Part shown: piece after piece, positions 17,365 through 25,754 of the stretch | Numbering within the stretch: position 1 is the stretch's first letter | How the letters are laid out: each line of letters begins with the position of its first letter | Source: Buchananella felis | GTDB taxonomy: Bacteria > Actinomycetota > Actinomycetes > Actinomycetales > Actinomycetaceae | Assembly: GCF_041380015.1 (NCBI RefSeq) | Contig: NZ_CP159978.1 | Strand: one strand, 5' to 3' | Length of the DNA stretch: 64,000 nucleotides | Position numbers and translations under genes: made by a program | The notes under the pieces: generated by a model | What the model was told of the DNA's origin: nothing | The model's input: the letters and a program-made list of their open reading frames with translations, nothing else | The model's database searches: none

Positions 17365-20300
17365 TTGCGTCTGAAGCTCGAACTGGTTTCCACGGACGGG
17401 ATCCGGCCGGTAATGGTGACCGCTGAGGCCAACACGACGATTTGCGATGTGGCCTCCACTATTCGCAGCGGTCAGACCAGCCTTTACATTCCGGCGGACA
17501 ATTCCCTCACCCTGGAGTTGCTTTCTGACGAGAACTCCGCGATCGCGGTGCTTCCCCCGCGTTCGCTGGTAACGGAGGCGGCGCTGCGCTCGGGTCAGCG
17601 GGTCAGGTTGACGCAGTGGGCGGAGACCGGTTCTAGCTCCGGCAGCTCGGTGCCGGCCCGTCTGCGGGTGATCTCTGGTCCCGACGCCGGGGCGGTCTTC
17701 CCGCTGCGCCCCGGCCCGAACGTGATCGGCCGCAGCGACGACTGCGACGTGGTCATAAACGACCGCCAGATTTCCAGGCGGCATGCCCGCATCGTGGTAG
17801 GCGCCCAGGTGGAGATCATCGACATGCACTCCGCCAACGGCCTGGTCTTGGCGGACGAACGCGTGGAGCAGGCCGTCCTGGGGCCGCGCACCACGGTCTT
17901 GGCCGGCGCCACCACGTTCATCGTGGAGCGCGCTGCGGCCGCTGATTCGCCGGCGCTCGTGGAGACGTCGTTCAACCGCTCCCCGCAGGTGCGGGTGCGC
18001 TACAAGGGACGCGAGTTCGCCGCGCCGGAGGCCCCCAAGAAGCAGGGCGCGCGCAAGTTCCCGCTGATTGCCATGGTGGCGCCGCTGCTGATGGGAACGG
18101 TCCTTTTTGCCGTGTCCCGCAACATCATGAGCATCATCTTTGTGGGCTTGAGCCCGCTGATCGCGGTGGGCACCTACCTGGATGCCAAGATCACGGCGAA
18201 GAAGGCACGCAAGGCTGACGAGGAGCGCTTCGAGGAGGACATCGCTGCGCTGGAGAAGGACCTGACGCAGGCGCTGGTGGAGGAGCACCTGCACCGCCGC
18301 GACGAGATCCCCACCCTGGATTCGGTGATCGAGGCCGGTTTCAGTCTCAGCCCGCGCCTGTGGCACCGCCGCCCCGCCGATTCGGACTACCTGACCGTCA
18401 ACCTGGGGATGGGGCGGGCGCTTTCGCGCAACAAGCTGACGCTGCCAAGCCGCAAGGACGCCGACGCCGCCACCTGGGCCCGGATCACTGACCTGGCTGA
18501 GAAGGTCAAATTCGTGGACGACGTTCCAATCACCGCCCCCTTTAGCGAGGCCCGCAACCTGGGATTGGCGGGACGGGAGGAGTGGCGTCTGCCGGTGGCG
18601 CGCGGGCTCGTGGCCCAACTGACCTGTCTGCACTCGCCCGCCGAGCTGGTGCTGTGCGCGATCGCGTCAGCGGACTCCAGCGATGCGTGGCAATACCTGA
18701 TGTGGCTGCCGCACGTGGGCTCGCCCTATTCCCCCCTGGGTGGCTCCCACCTGGCGGCCGGGCCGGCTGCGGTCTCCGCCCTGGTCTCCGCGCTGGAGGA
18801 GCTTGTGGACGCCCGCAGGAAGGCCAAGGCGTCCTTCCCGACGGTGGTGCTGCTGGTGGAGGACGACGCCCCGGTGGAGCGCGGGCGCCTGGTGTCCTTG
18901 GCGAAGGACGGCCCCGACGCCGGGGTGCACCTGCTGTGGATGGCCGACGCCCAGGCCAAGCTCCCGGCCGACTGCCGTATCTTCCTGGCTCACGAGGACG
19001 ACGGCAGCGTGACCGCAGGCTTCGTTGACCAGGAGTACAACGCCCCGATCAGCCGGGTGGAGCCCCTCACCGAGGTGATGGCCGGCAATCTGGCCCGTCA
19101 GCTCTCCCCGATCGAGGACGCCGGCGCGCCCGTGATCGACCAATCCGGCATTCCCCGCGCCGTCTCCTACCTGGCGCTGGCGGGAACCGAGTTGGCCAGT
19201 TCGCCGCAGGTGACCGTGGAGCGCTGGCAGGAGAACGGCTCGGTGCTCACGCGTGCGGCGCAGGGGCCGCGGCGGGCCGCCAACCTGCGCGCGCTGGTGG
19301 GGCAGGGCCCGCAGGGCGAGTTCACCCTGGACTTAAAGGGACAGGGGCCCCACGCACTGGTGGGCGGTACTAGCGGCGCCGGTAAGTCTGAGTTCTTGCA
19401 GTCCTGGATCCTGGGCATGGCGGCCGCGCACAGCCCCCAGCGGGTGACTTTCCTGTTCGTGGACTACAAGGGCGGCTCCGCGTTTGCCGATTGTGTGCGC
19501 CTGCCCCACTCGGTTGGTTTGGTTACCGACCTCTCCCCGCACCTGGTGCGCCGCGCCCTTACTTCCCTGCGGGCGGAGCTGCAGTACCGCGAGCACCTGT
19601 TGAACCTGAAGAACGCCAAGGACCTGGCGGCCCTGGAGCGCACCGGGGACCCGGAGTGCCCGCCCTCTCTGGTGATCGTGGTGGACGAGTTCGCGGCTCT
19701 GGTGCAGGAGGTGCCGGAGTTCGTGGACGGCGTGGTGGACGTGGCCCAGCGCGGCCGCTCCCTGGGCCTGCACCTGATCCTGGCCACGCAGCGCCCGGCG
19801 GGCGTCATCAAGGGCAACCTGCGCGCCAACACGGCCCTGCGTATCGCGCTACGCATGGCCGACGAGTCCGACTCGGTGGACGTGATCGACTCTCCGCTGG
19901 CGGCGGAGTTCGACCCGCGCATCCCGGGCCGCGCCGCCGTGCGCACCGGCCCGGGCCGCATCTCCCTGTTCCAGGCGGGCTACGCCGGCGGCCGCACTGT
20001 GGCGGAGGCAGGGCCGGGCCGCATCGACATCGAGACGATGACGTTCGGCAGCGGTATTCCGTGGGATATTCCGCGCCCGCAGCAGCACGACGCGGAGGAC
20101 GAGTCCACCCCCACGGACATCAGCCGGGTGGTCACCGCGATCTCCGGGGCCGCCGACCTGTGCGGCATCCCCGCACCGCGCAAGCCGTGGCTGCCGGAGC
20201 TGGGCACCCACTACGACCTGGCGGAGCTGGGGCGCACCTTTGGGGCGTCTTCGAGCTCCGAGCGCCTGCTGTTCGGCATCGTGGACGATCCGGCCCACCA

Positions 20301-21759
20301 GAGCCAGCACCCGGTCTTCTACAAGCCGGACGAGGACGGCAACCTGGCCGTGTTCGGTGCGGGCGGCTCCGGTAAGTCCGCAGTGCTGCGCTCCCTGGCC
20401 TTCGCCGCTGCTGCGACCTCGCCCGAGGCGCGTACCGAGATCTACGGCATCGATTTCTCCACGGCCGGCCTGTCCATGCTGGAGGGGCTGCCGGTGGTTG
20501 GCTCGATCATCGACGGCTCCGACCTGGAGCGAATCGGCCGCCTGATGCGCAAGCTCGTGGACGTGATGGAGCAGCGCTCCGCGCGCTTCGCGGCGGCCCG
20601 CGTGGGTTCGATCGCCGAGTACCGGCAGGCCACTGGGAGCACCGACGAGGCGCGCATCCTGCTGTTGATCGACGGATTTGGGGCATTCCGCACCGAGTTC
20701 GAACTCAACGCCTCCCCCAACTCCGTGTTCGCCCTGTTCTCCCGCCTGCTTTCCGAGGGCCGCGCGGTGGGCATTCACGTCATGGTCACCGCCGAGCGCC
20801 ACGGCGTGCTGCCCTCTTCGCTCTCCGCCCACCTGCCCACCCGCCTGGTTTTGCGCCAGGCCGACCAGAACTCCTACGCGAGCCTGGACGTGCCCAGGGA
20901 CGTTTTGGACGACGCTCCTCCCGGCCGCGCCGTCCTTGCCGGCCAGGACAACGAGCTGCAGGTGGCGGTGCCCGGCGGTTCCTCCCTGCCCGCCAAGCAG
21001 GCGCGCGCGATAGACGCGCTGGCCGAGGAGCTGCGGGCGCGCGGCGTGGCGCCGGCCCAGCCGATCGCCCGGATGGACACCCAGGTGCACCGCTCCCAGG
21101 TGCCCGACTCCGTTGAGGGGCTGCCCGTGCTCGGTATCGAGGAGTCGACGCTGGCCGCCATGCCGTTCACCGGCCAGGGCGCGATGATGATCGCGGGCAT
21201 GCCCGGCAGTGGCCGCACCAGTGCGCTGGAGTCGATCACGCAGTCCATGCACCGCTGGGCCCCGGCGGCCGAGTTCTTCTTCATCGGCCCGCGCCGCTCC
21301 CGCGTGCACGCCCTGCCGCTGTGGGCTGCCACCGCGCACGACCCGGAGGAGGCGGTGGAGCTGGCCGCCAGGCTCAAGCCGCTTGCCGAGGCACCGGCCC
21401 AGAACGAGGCCCTGCCGGACGTGGTGCTGGTCATCGAGTCCCTCGGCGAGCTGGTGAGCACGCCGGCGGAAACCCCGGTGCTGGACGTGATCAAGAAGCT
21501 GCGCCGCAACGGCCACTTCGTGCTGGCCGAGCAGGAGACCAGCGCCTGGGCCTCGGGCTGGCAGCTGATCGCAGAGGTGCGCAACACTCGCCACGGCATC
21601 GTGATGCAGCCCAACCCGATGGACGGCGACCTGCTGTTCAAGGTGGACCTGCCGCGCGTCAAGCGCAGCGACTACCCGCTGGGCCGGGGCGTGTACGTGC
21701 GCTCGGGCAAGATGTGGACGGTGCAGCTGCCCATGCCGGAGTCCGGGCGGCCTAGCTGA
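17365..21759 (+). CDS. EssC-type FHA-FtsK/SpoIIIE ATPase (T7SS motor)
   Basis: 1464 residues from TTG 17365 (LRLKLELVSTDG), with GGAG in front; firmicute EssC is of similar length. Residues 1-85 may form a ubiquitin-like (YukD/EsaB-type) or degenerate FHA fold. A clear FHA domain follows (about 98-187: IGRSDDCDVVINDRQISRRH, then HSANGL). Two membrane segments lie at about 232-271. Three FtsK/SpoIIIE modules follow. The first has Walker A GGTSGAGKSEF (about 666) and Walker B LVIVVDEFAAL. The second has GAGGSGKSAV (about 998) and ILLLIDGFGAF. The third has GMPGSGRTSA (about 1277), where Arg replaces the usual Lys, so it is probably inactive. FHA-TM-FtsK order is EssC-like, not EccC-like. Confidence 0.94.
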   Translation: MRLKLELVSTDGIRPVMVTAEANTTICDVASTIRSGQTSLYIPADNSLTLELLSDENSAIAVLPPRSLVTEAALRSGQRVRLTQWAETGSSSGSSVPARLRVISGPDAGAVFPLRPGPNVIGRSDDCDVVINDRQISRRHARIVVGAQVEIIDMHSANGLVLADERVEQAVLGPRTTVLAGATTFIVERAAAADSPALVETSFNRSPQVRVRYKGREFAAPEAPKKQGARKFPLIAMVAPLLMGTVLFAVSRNIMSIIFVGLSPLIAVGTYLDAKITAKKARKADEERFEEDIAALEKDLTQALVEEHLHRRDEIPTLDSVIEAGFSLSPRLWHRRPADSDYLTVNLGMGRALSRNKLTLPSRKDADAATWARITDLAEKVKFVDDVPITAPFSEARNLGLAGREEWRLPVARGLVAQLTCLHSPAELVLCAIASADSSDAWQYLMWLPHVGSPYSPLGGSHLAAGPAAVSALVSALEELVDARRKAKASFPTVVLLVEDDAPVERGRLVSLAKDGPDAGVHLLWMADAQAKLPADCRIFLAHEDDGSVTAGFVDQEYNAPISRVEPLTEVMAGNLARQLSPIEDAGAPVIDQSGIPRAVSYLALAGTELASSPQVTVERWQENGSVLTRAAQGPRRAANLRALVGQGPQGEFTLDLKGQGPHALVGGTSGAGKSEFLQSWILGMAAAHSPQRVTFLFVDYKGGSAFADCVRLPHSVGLVTDLSPHLVRRALTSLRAELQYREHLLNLKNAKDLAALERTGDPECPPSLVIVVDEFAALVQEVPEFVDGVVDVAQRGRSLGLHLILATQRPAGVIKGNLRANTALRIALRMADESDSVDVIDSPLAAEFDPRIPGRAAVRTGPGRISLFQAGYAGGRTVAEAGPGRIDIETMTFGSGIPWDIPRPQQHDAEDESTPTDISRVVTAISGAADLCGIPAPRKPWLPELGTHYDLAELGRTFGASSSSERLLFGIVDDPAHQSQHPVFYKPDEDGNLAVFGAGGSGKSAVLRSLAFAAAATSPEARTEIYGIDFSTAGLSMLEGLPVVGSIIDGSDLERIGRLMRKLVDVMEQRSARFAAARVGSIAEYRQATGSTDEARILLLIDGFGAFRTEFELNASPNSVFALFSRLLSEGRAVGIHVMVTAERHGVLPSSLSAHLPTRLVLRQADQNSYASLDVPRDVLDDAPPGRAVLAGQDNELQVAVPGGSSLPAKQARAIDALAEELRARGVAPAQPIARMDTQVHRSQVPDSVEGLPVLGIEESTLAAMPFTGQGAMMIAGMPGSGRTSALESITQSMHRWAPAAEFFFIGPRRSRVHALPLWAATAHDPEEAVELAARLKPLAEAPAQNEALPDVVLVIESLGELVSTPAETPVLDVIKKLRRNGHFVLAEQETSAWASGWQLIAEVRNTRHGIVMQPNPMDGDLLFKVDLPRVKRSDYPLGRGVYVRSGKMWTVQLPMPESGRPS

Positions 21760-21931
21760 TCGGTGGGCCGGCGGGGCGTCGTCCAACGCGGAGGCGGGCG
21801 GGGCGGCGTTCAACACGGAGGCGGGCAACCCATTGGCTGTCCCTGTGGATGGCCAGTGCGCGCCGTTGGCCGGCCTCAGTACGCTTGGCGTGGCCCGAAG
21901 CTTGAGCAGGCGACTGGAAAGGTGAACCCCG

Positions 21932-22495
21932 ATGAACAAGAAGACGACTTTCGCCACCGCTGCGGCGGCCTTCCCCCTGGCGGCGATCGGTCTCTGGCGA
22001 ATCTGGGCGCGGGGCGGCGATTACTGGCTGATCATGCTCGCGGCCGTCGTCGCCGCGCTGGTGCCAATCTTGCTGTGGGTCTGGCGCCACGGCAAGTCCT
22101 TTGGCGGGGAGAGGCTGGCTCAGCTCAGGCAGCGCCCGCACCTGGCCCTGCTGCAGGGATACATCACCTGGACCCACCTGGGCCAGAAGGACGACGCCTT
22201 GTCCGCGCTGCGACGCAAGCGCGCCATCCTGGTTCTGGAAGACCGCCTGGAGATCCACGACGTCTCGAAGAAGCCCACCGAGCCGGGCGTGGTGCTGCCG
22301 AAGAACCAGATCACATCCATCACCTGTGCCGAGTTGCCCTGGGCCGGGCAGGCCTACATCGCGTTGATCATCGCCACCCACCAGACCGCGTACGCGACCG
22401 TCTTGATGACCGACCCGCAGAAGGGCCTCATGGCCGTGGGTGGGCAGCCGACCTTCGAGATCGCGGCCAACCTGAACGCCTGGCTGCTCAACTAG
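21932..22495 (+). CDS. Two-TM membrane protein with cytosolic domain (paralogue of 8755-9351)
   Basis: 187 residues from ATG 21932, with GGAAAGG upstream. Membrane segments lie at about residues 8-24 and 30-47. The cytosolic part resembles that of the protein at 8755-9351 (RAILVLEDRLEIHDVSKKPTEPGVVLPKNQITSI aligns with AALVISREALELHDLRKKDADAPIVLRQADVVGI). It follows the EssC-like gene by 172 bp on the same strand and precedes the WXG100-type genes, so it is a good candidate for a small structural or accessory membrane component of the T7SS. Function unknown. Confidence 0.88.
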   Translation: MNKKTTFATAAAAFPLAAIGLWRIWARGGDYWLIMLAAVVAALVPILLWVWRHGKSFGGERLAQLRQRPHLALLQGYITWTHLGQKDDALSALRRKRAILVLEDRLEIHDVSKKPTEPGVVLPKNQITSITCAELPWAGQAYIALIIATHQTAYATVLMTDPQKGLMAVGGQPTFEIAANLNAWLLN

Positions 22496-22665
22496 CCCGC
22501 CCCGGCGGCCGGGTCGCCCGGCTGGCCGGCTCGCCGGCTCGCCGGTCGCCTCTCCACCCCACTATCCGCCTACCCGGCTGCCCCATTGCCCCACTGGCCG
22601 GTTGGCCCATTGGCCGGCTGGCCGGCTGGAGCCCGGCGGTCGCGTGCCCTGACAAGTCGCGGAGA

Positions 22666-22697
22666 GCCGTGCTGAGCACGGCCCGGCTGTAGCCGGG
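22666..22697 (+). terminator. Double hairpin after the two-TM protein gene
   Basis: GCCGTGC-TGA-GCACGGC (22666-22682) is a perfect 7-bp stem with a 3-base loop. It is directly followed by a second stem, CCCGGCT-GT-AGCCGGG. There is no T-run. It is the most likely transcription stop between the EssC-like operon and the effector genes. Confidence 0.45.
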
Positions 22698-22792
22698 CGG
22701 TGGGAGGCAGGGGTTTGGTCGGGGTTGGTGTGTGGAACTGGTTGTGGGTTGGGGCTGGTGTGGTTAGGGTTTTTGCGTTGGTGAGCGTGGGT

Positions 22793-22802
22793 GCTCTAGT
22801 AC
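22793..22802 (+). promoter_or_regulatory. Candidate -10 element, shared by both WXG100-type genes
   Basis: GCTCTAGTAC occurs 18 bases before the gene at 22821. The identical 10-mer occurs at 23182-23191, 21 bases before the gene at 23213. A possible -35 for the first copy is TTGCGT at 22773-22778. The identical word at the same distance from both genes suggests a shared promoter or regulator site. Confidence 0.4.
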
Positions 22803-22820
22803 ACGGAAGGGTGCAAGGTA

Positions 22821-23120
22821 ATGGCTAACGCGTACGGCTACACGCCAGAAGAGATGCGTCGCATCGGCAGCCAGCTGGTCTCCATCAAGGCAGAGATCGA
22901 CGGCAAGATCCAAGAAGCCCTGGCCGCCGTTAACGGCCTGATCGGTTCTGGTTTCACCACCCAGGCAGCTTCTGGCGCCTACTCCGAGCAGTTCGAAAAG
23001 CTCTCCACCGGCCTAAAGCAGGTCAACGAGAGCATGGAGCCCTTGGGCAACTTCCTGACCCAGTACGCCAACGCCGTAGTGGACATGGACACCCAGATGA
23101 GCTCTTCCCTGCGGGGCTGA
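22821..23120 (+). CDS. WXG100-family secreted protein (EsxA-like)
   Basis: 99 residues, the usual length for the family, from ATG 22821 after GGAAGGGTGCAAGGTA. Two amphipathic helices (about 8-45 and 55-95) are joined by a turn that reads LIGSGFTTQAASGAYSEQFEKL. The Trp-X-Gly turn is thus replaced by a Gly-Ser-Gly-Phe turn, but the GAYSEQFEKL start of helix 2 is typical. It lacks a signal peptide, as expected for a T7SS substrate. It is separated from the next WXG-type gene by a strong hairpin and probably has its own promoter. Confidence 0.85.
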   Translation: MANAYGYTPEEMRRIGSQLVSIKAEIDGKIQEALAAVNGLIGSGFTTQAASGAYSEQFEKLSTGLKQVNESMEPLGNFLTQYANAVVDMDTQMSSSLRG

Positions 23121-23135
23121 CCCCGTTATGGCTCT

Positions 23136-23184
23136 AGCGGCCCCGGTGGGTGCGCGCGTGTTATTCGTGCCCACCGGGGCCGCT
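23136..23184 (+). terminator. Strong hairpin between the two WXG100-type genes
   Basis: AGCGGCCCCGGTGGG (23136-23150) pairs perfectly with CCCACCGGGGCCGCT (23170-23184), 15 bp with a 19-base loop. No T-run follows. It may end or attenuate transcription of the EsxA-like gene and protect the 3' end of its mRNA, allowing higher output of the first gene. Confidence 0.65.
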
Positions 23185-23191
23185 CTAGTAC
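23182..23191 (+). promoter_or_regulatory. Second copy of the GCTCTAGTAC promoter-like word
   Basis: Identical to 22793-22802 and at a similar distance from a start codon. It overlaps the last bases of the hairpin, so a transcript could start right after the terminator. Confidence 0.35.
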
Positions 23192-23212
23192 GAGGCAACA
23201 AGAACAGGGGGG

Positions 23213-23572
23213 ATGGTTTTGCAGTCCATCAGGGTTGATGTTGGCGCACTAGGCACAATCGGGGCCTCGGCCAAGACGATCGCTTCGGAGTTTGAAAGCG
23301 CCAACACGAACTCCAACACCATTGCCGCCGCAGTGGGGCACGGGGCTTTGAGTGAGACCGTGCGGGGTTTTGCCCATGACTGGGACGACAAGCGCCAAAA
23401 GTTCATCGACGCCCTCAAAGCCTTCTCCGACGCCTCCCTGGCCGTGGCAGATGCGTGGATCAAGCTCGACCAAGACGGCGCCAACACCCTAAACGGCCAA
23501 ACCCCCACCGGGACCGGTGGTGGCGCCACTGGTGGCGGGGCCAGCACCCACCCAACAGCCACAATCGCCTAA
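23213..23572 (+). CDS. WXG100-superfamily/EspC-like helical protein
   Basis: 119 residues from ATG 23213; a TTG at 23219 has better spacing to GGGGGG and may be the true start. Two helices are predicted: GALGTIGASAKTIASEFESANTNSNTIAAAV and LSETVRGFAHDWDDKRQKFIDALKAFSDASLAVADAWIKLDQD. The HDWDDKRQKF segment and the Ala-rich second helix ending in a D are typical of small actinobacterial T7SS partner proteins. The tail is Gly/Thr-rich. It lies just before the large toxin gene, as expected for a partner that helps target the toxin to the secretion machine (inference). Confidence 0.8.
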   Translation: MVLQSIRVDVGALGTIGASAKTIASEFESANTNSNTIAAAVGHGALSETVRGFAHDWDDKRQKFIDALKAFSDASLAVADAWIKLDQDGANTLNGQTPTGTGGGATGGGASTHPTATIA

Positions 23573-23595
23573 AGCGATGAGGGGATTAGTTGTCT

Positions 23596-25239
23596 ATGAG
23601 TGCGCGGCCTTCTGATTGGAGTGCTCTGGGGTTGGGTGGTGATCCGACTCCGGGGGATCCGGTGGTGGTGCGTGATGGCGCAACCCGGTATCGGGGTGTG
23701 GCTGATGCGATCAAGCGTTGCGCCGACAATCTGCGGGCGCTAGAGGCTGGGGCAAGCTCGCGGGCCGAGAGTGTCACGGCGCTGCTGGAGCAGCGTGACA
23801 CCCTGCTCGATGGGATCGGCAAGGCCGAGGGGCGTTATCGCGCGGCCGGGGAGGCATTGGAGACGTATTCGGCGGCGTTGGACCGGGTGCAGACCGACAC
23901 ATTGAATGCTTTGTATGCGGCCAGGCAGGCCAAGTGGGAACGCGATGAGGCCCGTGACAACCAGCGCTACTACCAGGACCTGGCCGACGACTACGCGAAT
24001 AGCGACGATGAGGGCGGCTTTGGGCATGACCAGCAGGTGCGTTACACGCGGCTAGCCCGGTCTGCCAGGCAGGACGCAGATGTCGCGCAAGACCGGATTG
24101 ATAACCAAGTCCAGGTGGCCCAAAACGCCGTCCAGGAGCGTGACCTAGCCGCGCAGACCGCTATTGATGCGATCCAGGGTGTTACCGCCACCGATGGGCT
24201 TAATGACGGCTGGTGGGAGGACTACGGCGCCAAGATCCTGGGCTGGATCGCCACCATCGCCGAGTGGGTGTCAGGGATCGCCGGCATCTTGGCCCTGGTC
24301 TTGTGCTGGGTGCCCGTGCTGGGGCAGGCGTTGGCGGTTATTGCTGGGATCGCTGGGATCGTGGCTGCACTAGCGAACATCGGCCTGGCCTTGGGTGGGG
24401 AGAAGACTTGGGGCGAAGCCCTCCTCTCCGTGGTCTTTGCCGGCCTGGGCTGCATCGGCCTGGGCGGCCTGCGCGGTGCTGTCTCGTCCCTGAAGGCCCT
24501 GGGCGGGCTGGGTAAGGCAATAAAAGCAGCCGGCGGCCTGAAAGGAGCATTCCTCACTTTCGCCCGCGGGAGCTTGCGCACTATTGCGCGTGGGCTGAGA
24601 GGCATGTGCAAGACCGCGCACACCATGGTCTTCCATCCGATCACCGCGTTCCGCCGTATGGTGGCAGGGTTGAGAGGTGCCGCCCAGCGCTTGCGCATTG
24701 CCGCCAACAGGAAGTATCGCTATGTCACCGGCAAGAATCTCGGCCCCGGAGCTAAGGGAAGCGACCTACTGGCCTCAAACGCCCCTTATGGCAGCCGATT
24801 TGGCCGGAAGATCGCTGATGCCCAACAGTGGGACGACCTATTCCGCACAGGCCCAGGCCCCTATGACTTCAAGTGGACCAACCCAGCAGAGGTACTCGGC
24901 AGTGAGCAAGTGCTGAGGGTGGACCAATACATCGACAGGTATGGAGACGTCATCGACCGAGTTGGCAACTTCGATGGCACTTGGTTCGGCGCCCTCGATG
25001 ACGGGAAGGTGTTCAGCTTCGAGGCTAGAGCAATATCTACCACCTCTCTGGATCTGGACTACCACCAGCTACGCCTAGTAGACATTCCGCTGGATTGGAC
25101 GATCGAGGTGTCCTCGGTAGCGCCTAGCCTTGGCTATCCGGGTGGAGCAACCCAGCTCAGAATAATGGACGGCGATGTCCCGATTAGGATGAAGGACTTA
25201 ATTGAGGAAGGTTACGTAGAACTTTGGCCTTTCAACTGA
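23596..25239 (+). CDS. T7SS polymorphic toxin with C-terminal TNT (NAD+ glycohydrolase) domain
   Basis: 547 residues from ATG 23596; TTG 23590 has good RBS spacing and would add two residues. Residues 1-205 are helical and heptad-rich, an LXG/WXG-like targeting region. About 212-268 are hydrophobic (ILGWIATIAEWVSGIAGILALVLCWVPVLG). A basic Ala/Gly-rich linker follows. The last 108 residues match the TNT domain of mycobacterial CpnT: DRVGNFDGTWF, EARAI, DYHQLRLVD, YPGGATQLRI, then DLIEEGYVEL. The His and Gln of these motifs are 30 residues apart, as His792 and Gln822 are in CpnT as I recall. Such domains hydrolyse NAD+. The immunity gene overlaps the stop. Confidence 0.88.
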   Translation: MSARPSDWSALGLGGDPTPGDPVVVRDGATRYRGVADAIKRCADNLRALEAGASSRAESVTALLEQRDTLLDGIGKAEGRYRAAGEALETYSAALDRVQTDTLNALYAARQAKWERDEARDNQRYYQDLADDYANSDDEGGFGHDQQVRYTRLARSARQDADVAQDRIDNQVQVAQNAVQERDLAAQTAIDAIQGVTATDGLNDGWWEDYGAKILGWIATIAEWVSGIAGILALVLCWVPVLGQALAVIAGIAGIVAALANIGLALGGEKTWGEALLSVVFAGLGCIGLGGLRGAVSSLKALGGLGKAIKAAGGLKGAFLTFARGSLRTIARGLRGMCKTAHTMVFHPITAFRRMVAGLRGAAQRLRIAANRKYRYVTGKNLGPGAKGSDLLASNAPYGSRFGRKIADAQQWDDLFRTGPGPYDFKWTNPAEVLGSEQVLRVDQYIDRYGDVIDRVGNFDGTWFGALDDGKVFSFEARAISTTSLDLDYHQLRLVDIPLDWTIEVSSVAPSLGYPGGATQLRIMDGDVPIRMKDLIEEGYVELWPFN

Positions 25240-25754
25240 GTGAGCAGCTTCGCGATTTCATCTCCAAGCTTGGCCAGCACGCCGGGTACACATCCGTGCC
25301 CGAGGGATACGATGTTTGGCACAAACATTCAACATGTATGCGCATTGTTCACCAAAACGGGGAGTACCTACTAGGCTCCTACGAACGCAACGACCCCCCT
25401 CGATTTGATTTCTCCAGCACAGAACTACACCTCCTGGAAAAACAAATAGCTGCGAATCTTGGTGCAGGGTACAGGGCAGAGAAAAATCTGCCAGAGTTAG
25501 ACTGGATGAAGTGGGCAAGAAACGTCAAAGAGGGCTACACCATCGAGCAACGTGACGCTAAACATTGCACCCTTAGCCACGAATCCACGGGGATCATTCC
25601 TGTTATAATTCGCACAATTGGGCGCTACAACAGTATTGCTAGCAGATTCTCCTATCTGGCCGGGGAGTCTTTGGACGATATAATCCGCTCTTTCCTTTCC
25701 CCCTCTGGGGGGCCTTTGTTTGAAGGAGAGTTCTTAGATCTGAGCGGCCGCTGA
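25224..25754 (+). CDS. Immunity protein for the TNT toxin (Imm61/IFT-like)
   Basis: 176 residues, starting at TTG 25224 inside the last toxin codons (16-bp overlap), so translation is probably coupled. It is cytosolic, with no signal or TM. Phrases such as GYDVWHKHSTCMRIV, EYLLGSYERNDPPRFDFSSTELHLLEKQI and LSPSGGPLFEGEF recur in the paralogue at 27190-27726. The position right after a TNT toxin implies that it binds and blocks the NAD-glycohydrolase, as the antitoxin IFT does for CpnT. I believe that protein belongs to the Imm61 family, but this is from memory. GC content falls clearly here compared with the toxin N-terminus. Confidence 0.8.
   Translation: MAFQLSEQLRDFISKLGQHAGYTSVPEGYDVWHKHSTCMRIVHQNGEYLLGSYERNDPPRFDFSSTELHLLEKQIAANLGAGYRAEKNLPELDWMKWARNVKEGYTIEQRDAKHCTLSHESTGIIPVIIRTIGRYNSIASRFSYLAGESLDDIIRSFLSPSGGPLFEGEFLDLSGR

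Larger units (their letters stand above)
22496..22820. other. Spacer before the WXG100-type genes: GC-rich duplications and hairpins
   Basis: No gene is seen. The first 140 bases are built from short, repeated CCGGC/GGCCG words (for example two CCGGCTCG units near 22528-22545 and several GGCCGG words near 22600-22625). Two hairpins follow at 22666-22697. Then comes a GT-rich stretch (about 22710-22790) leading to the gene at 22821, with a candidate -10 element in GCTCTAGTAC at 22793-22802. Confidence 0.5.

Noticed and set aside
19849..21957. Leftward open frame of 700 codons opposite the EssC-like gene
   Set aside because: Antisense shadow of a GC-rich gene; no RBS or recognisable fold.
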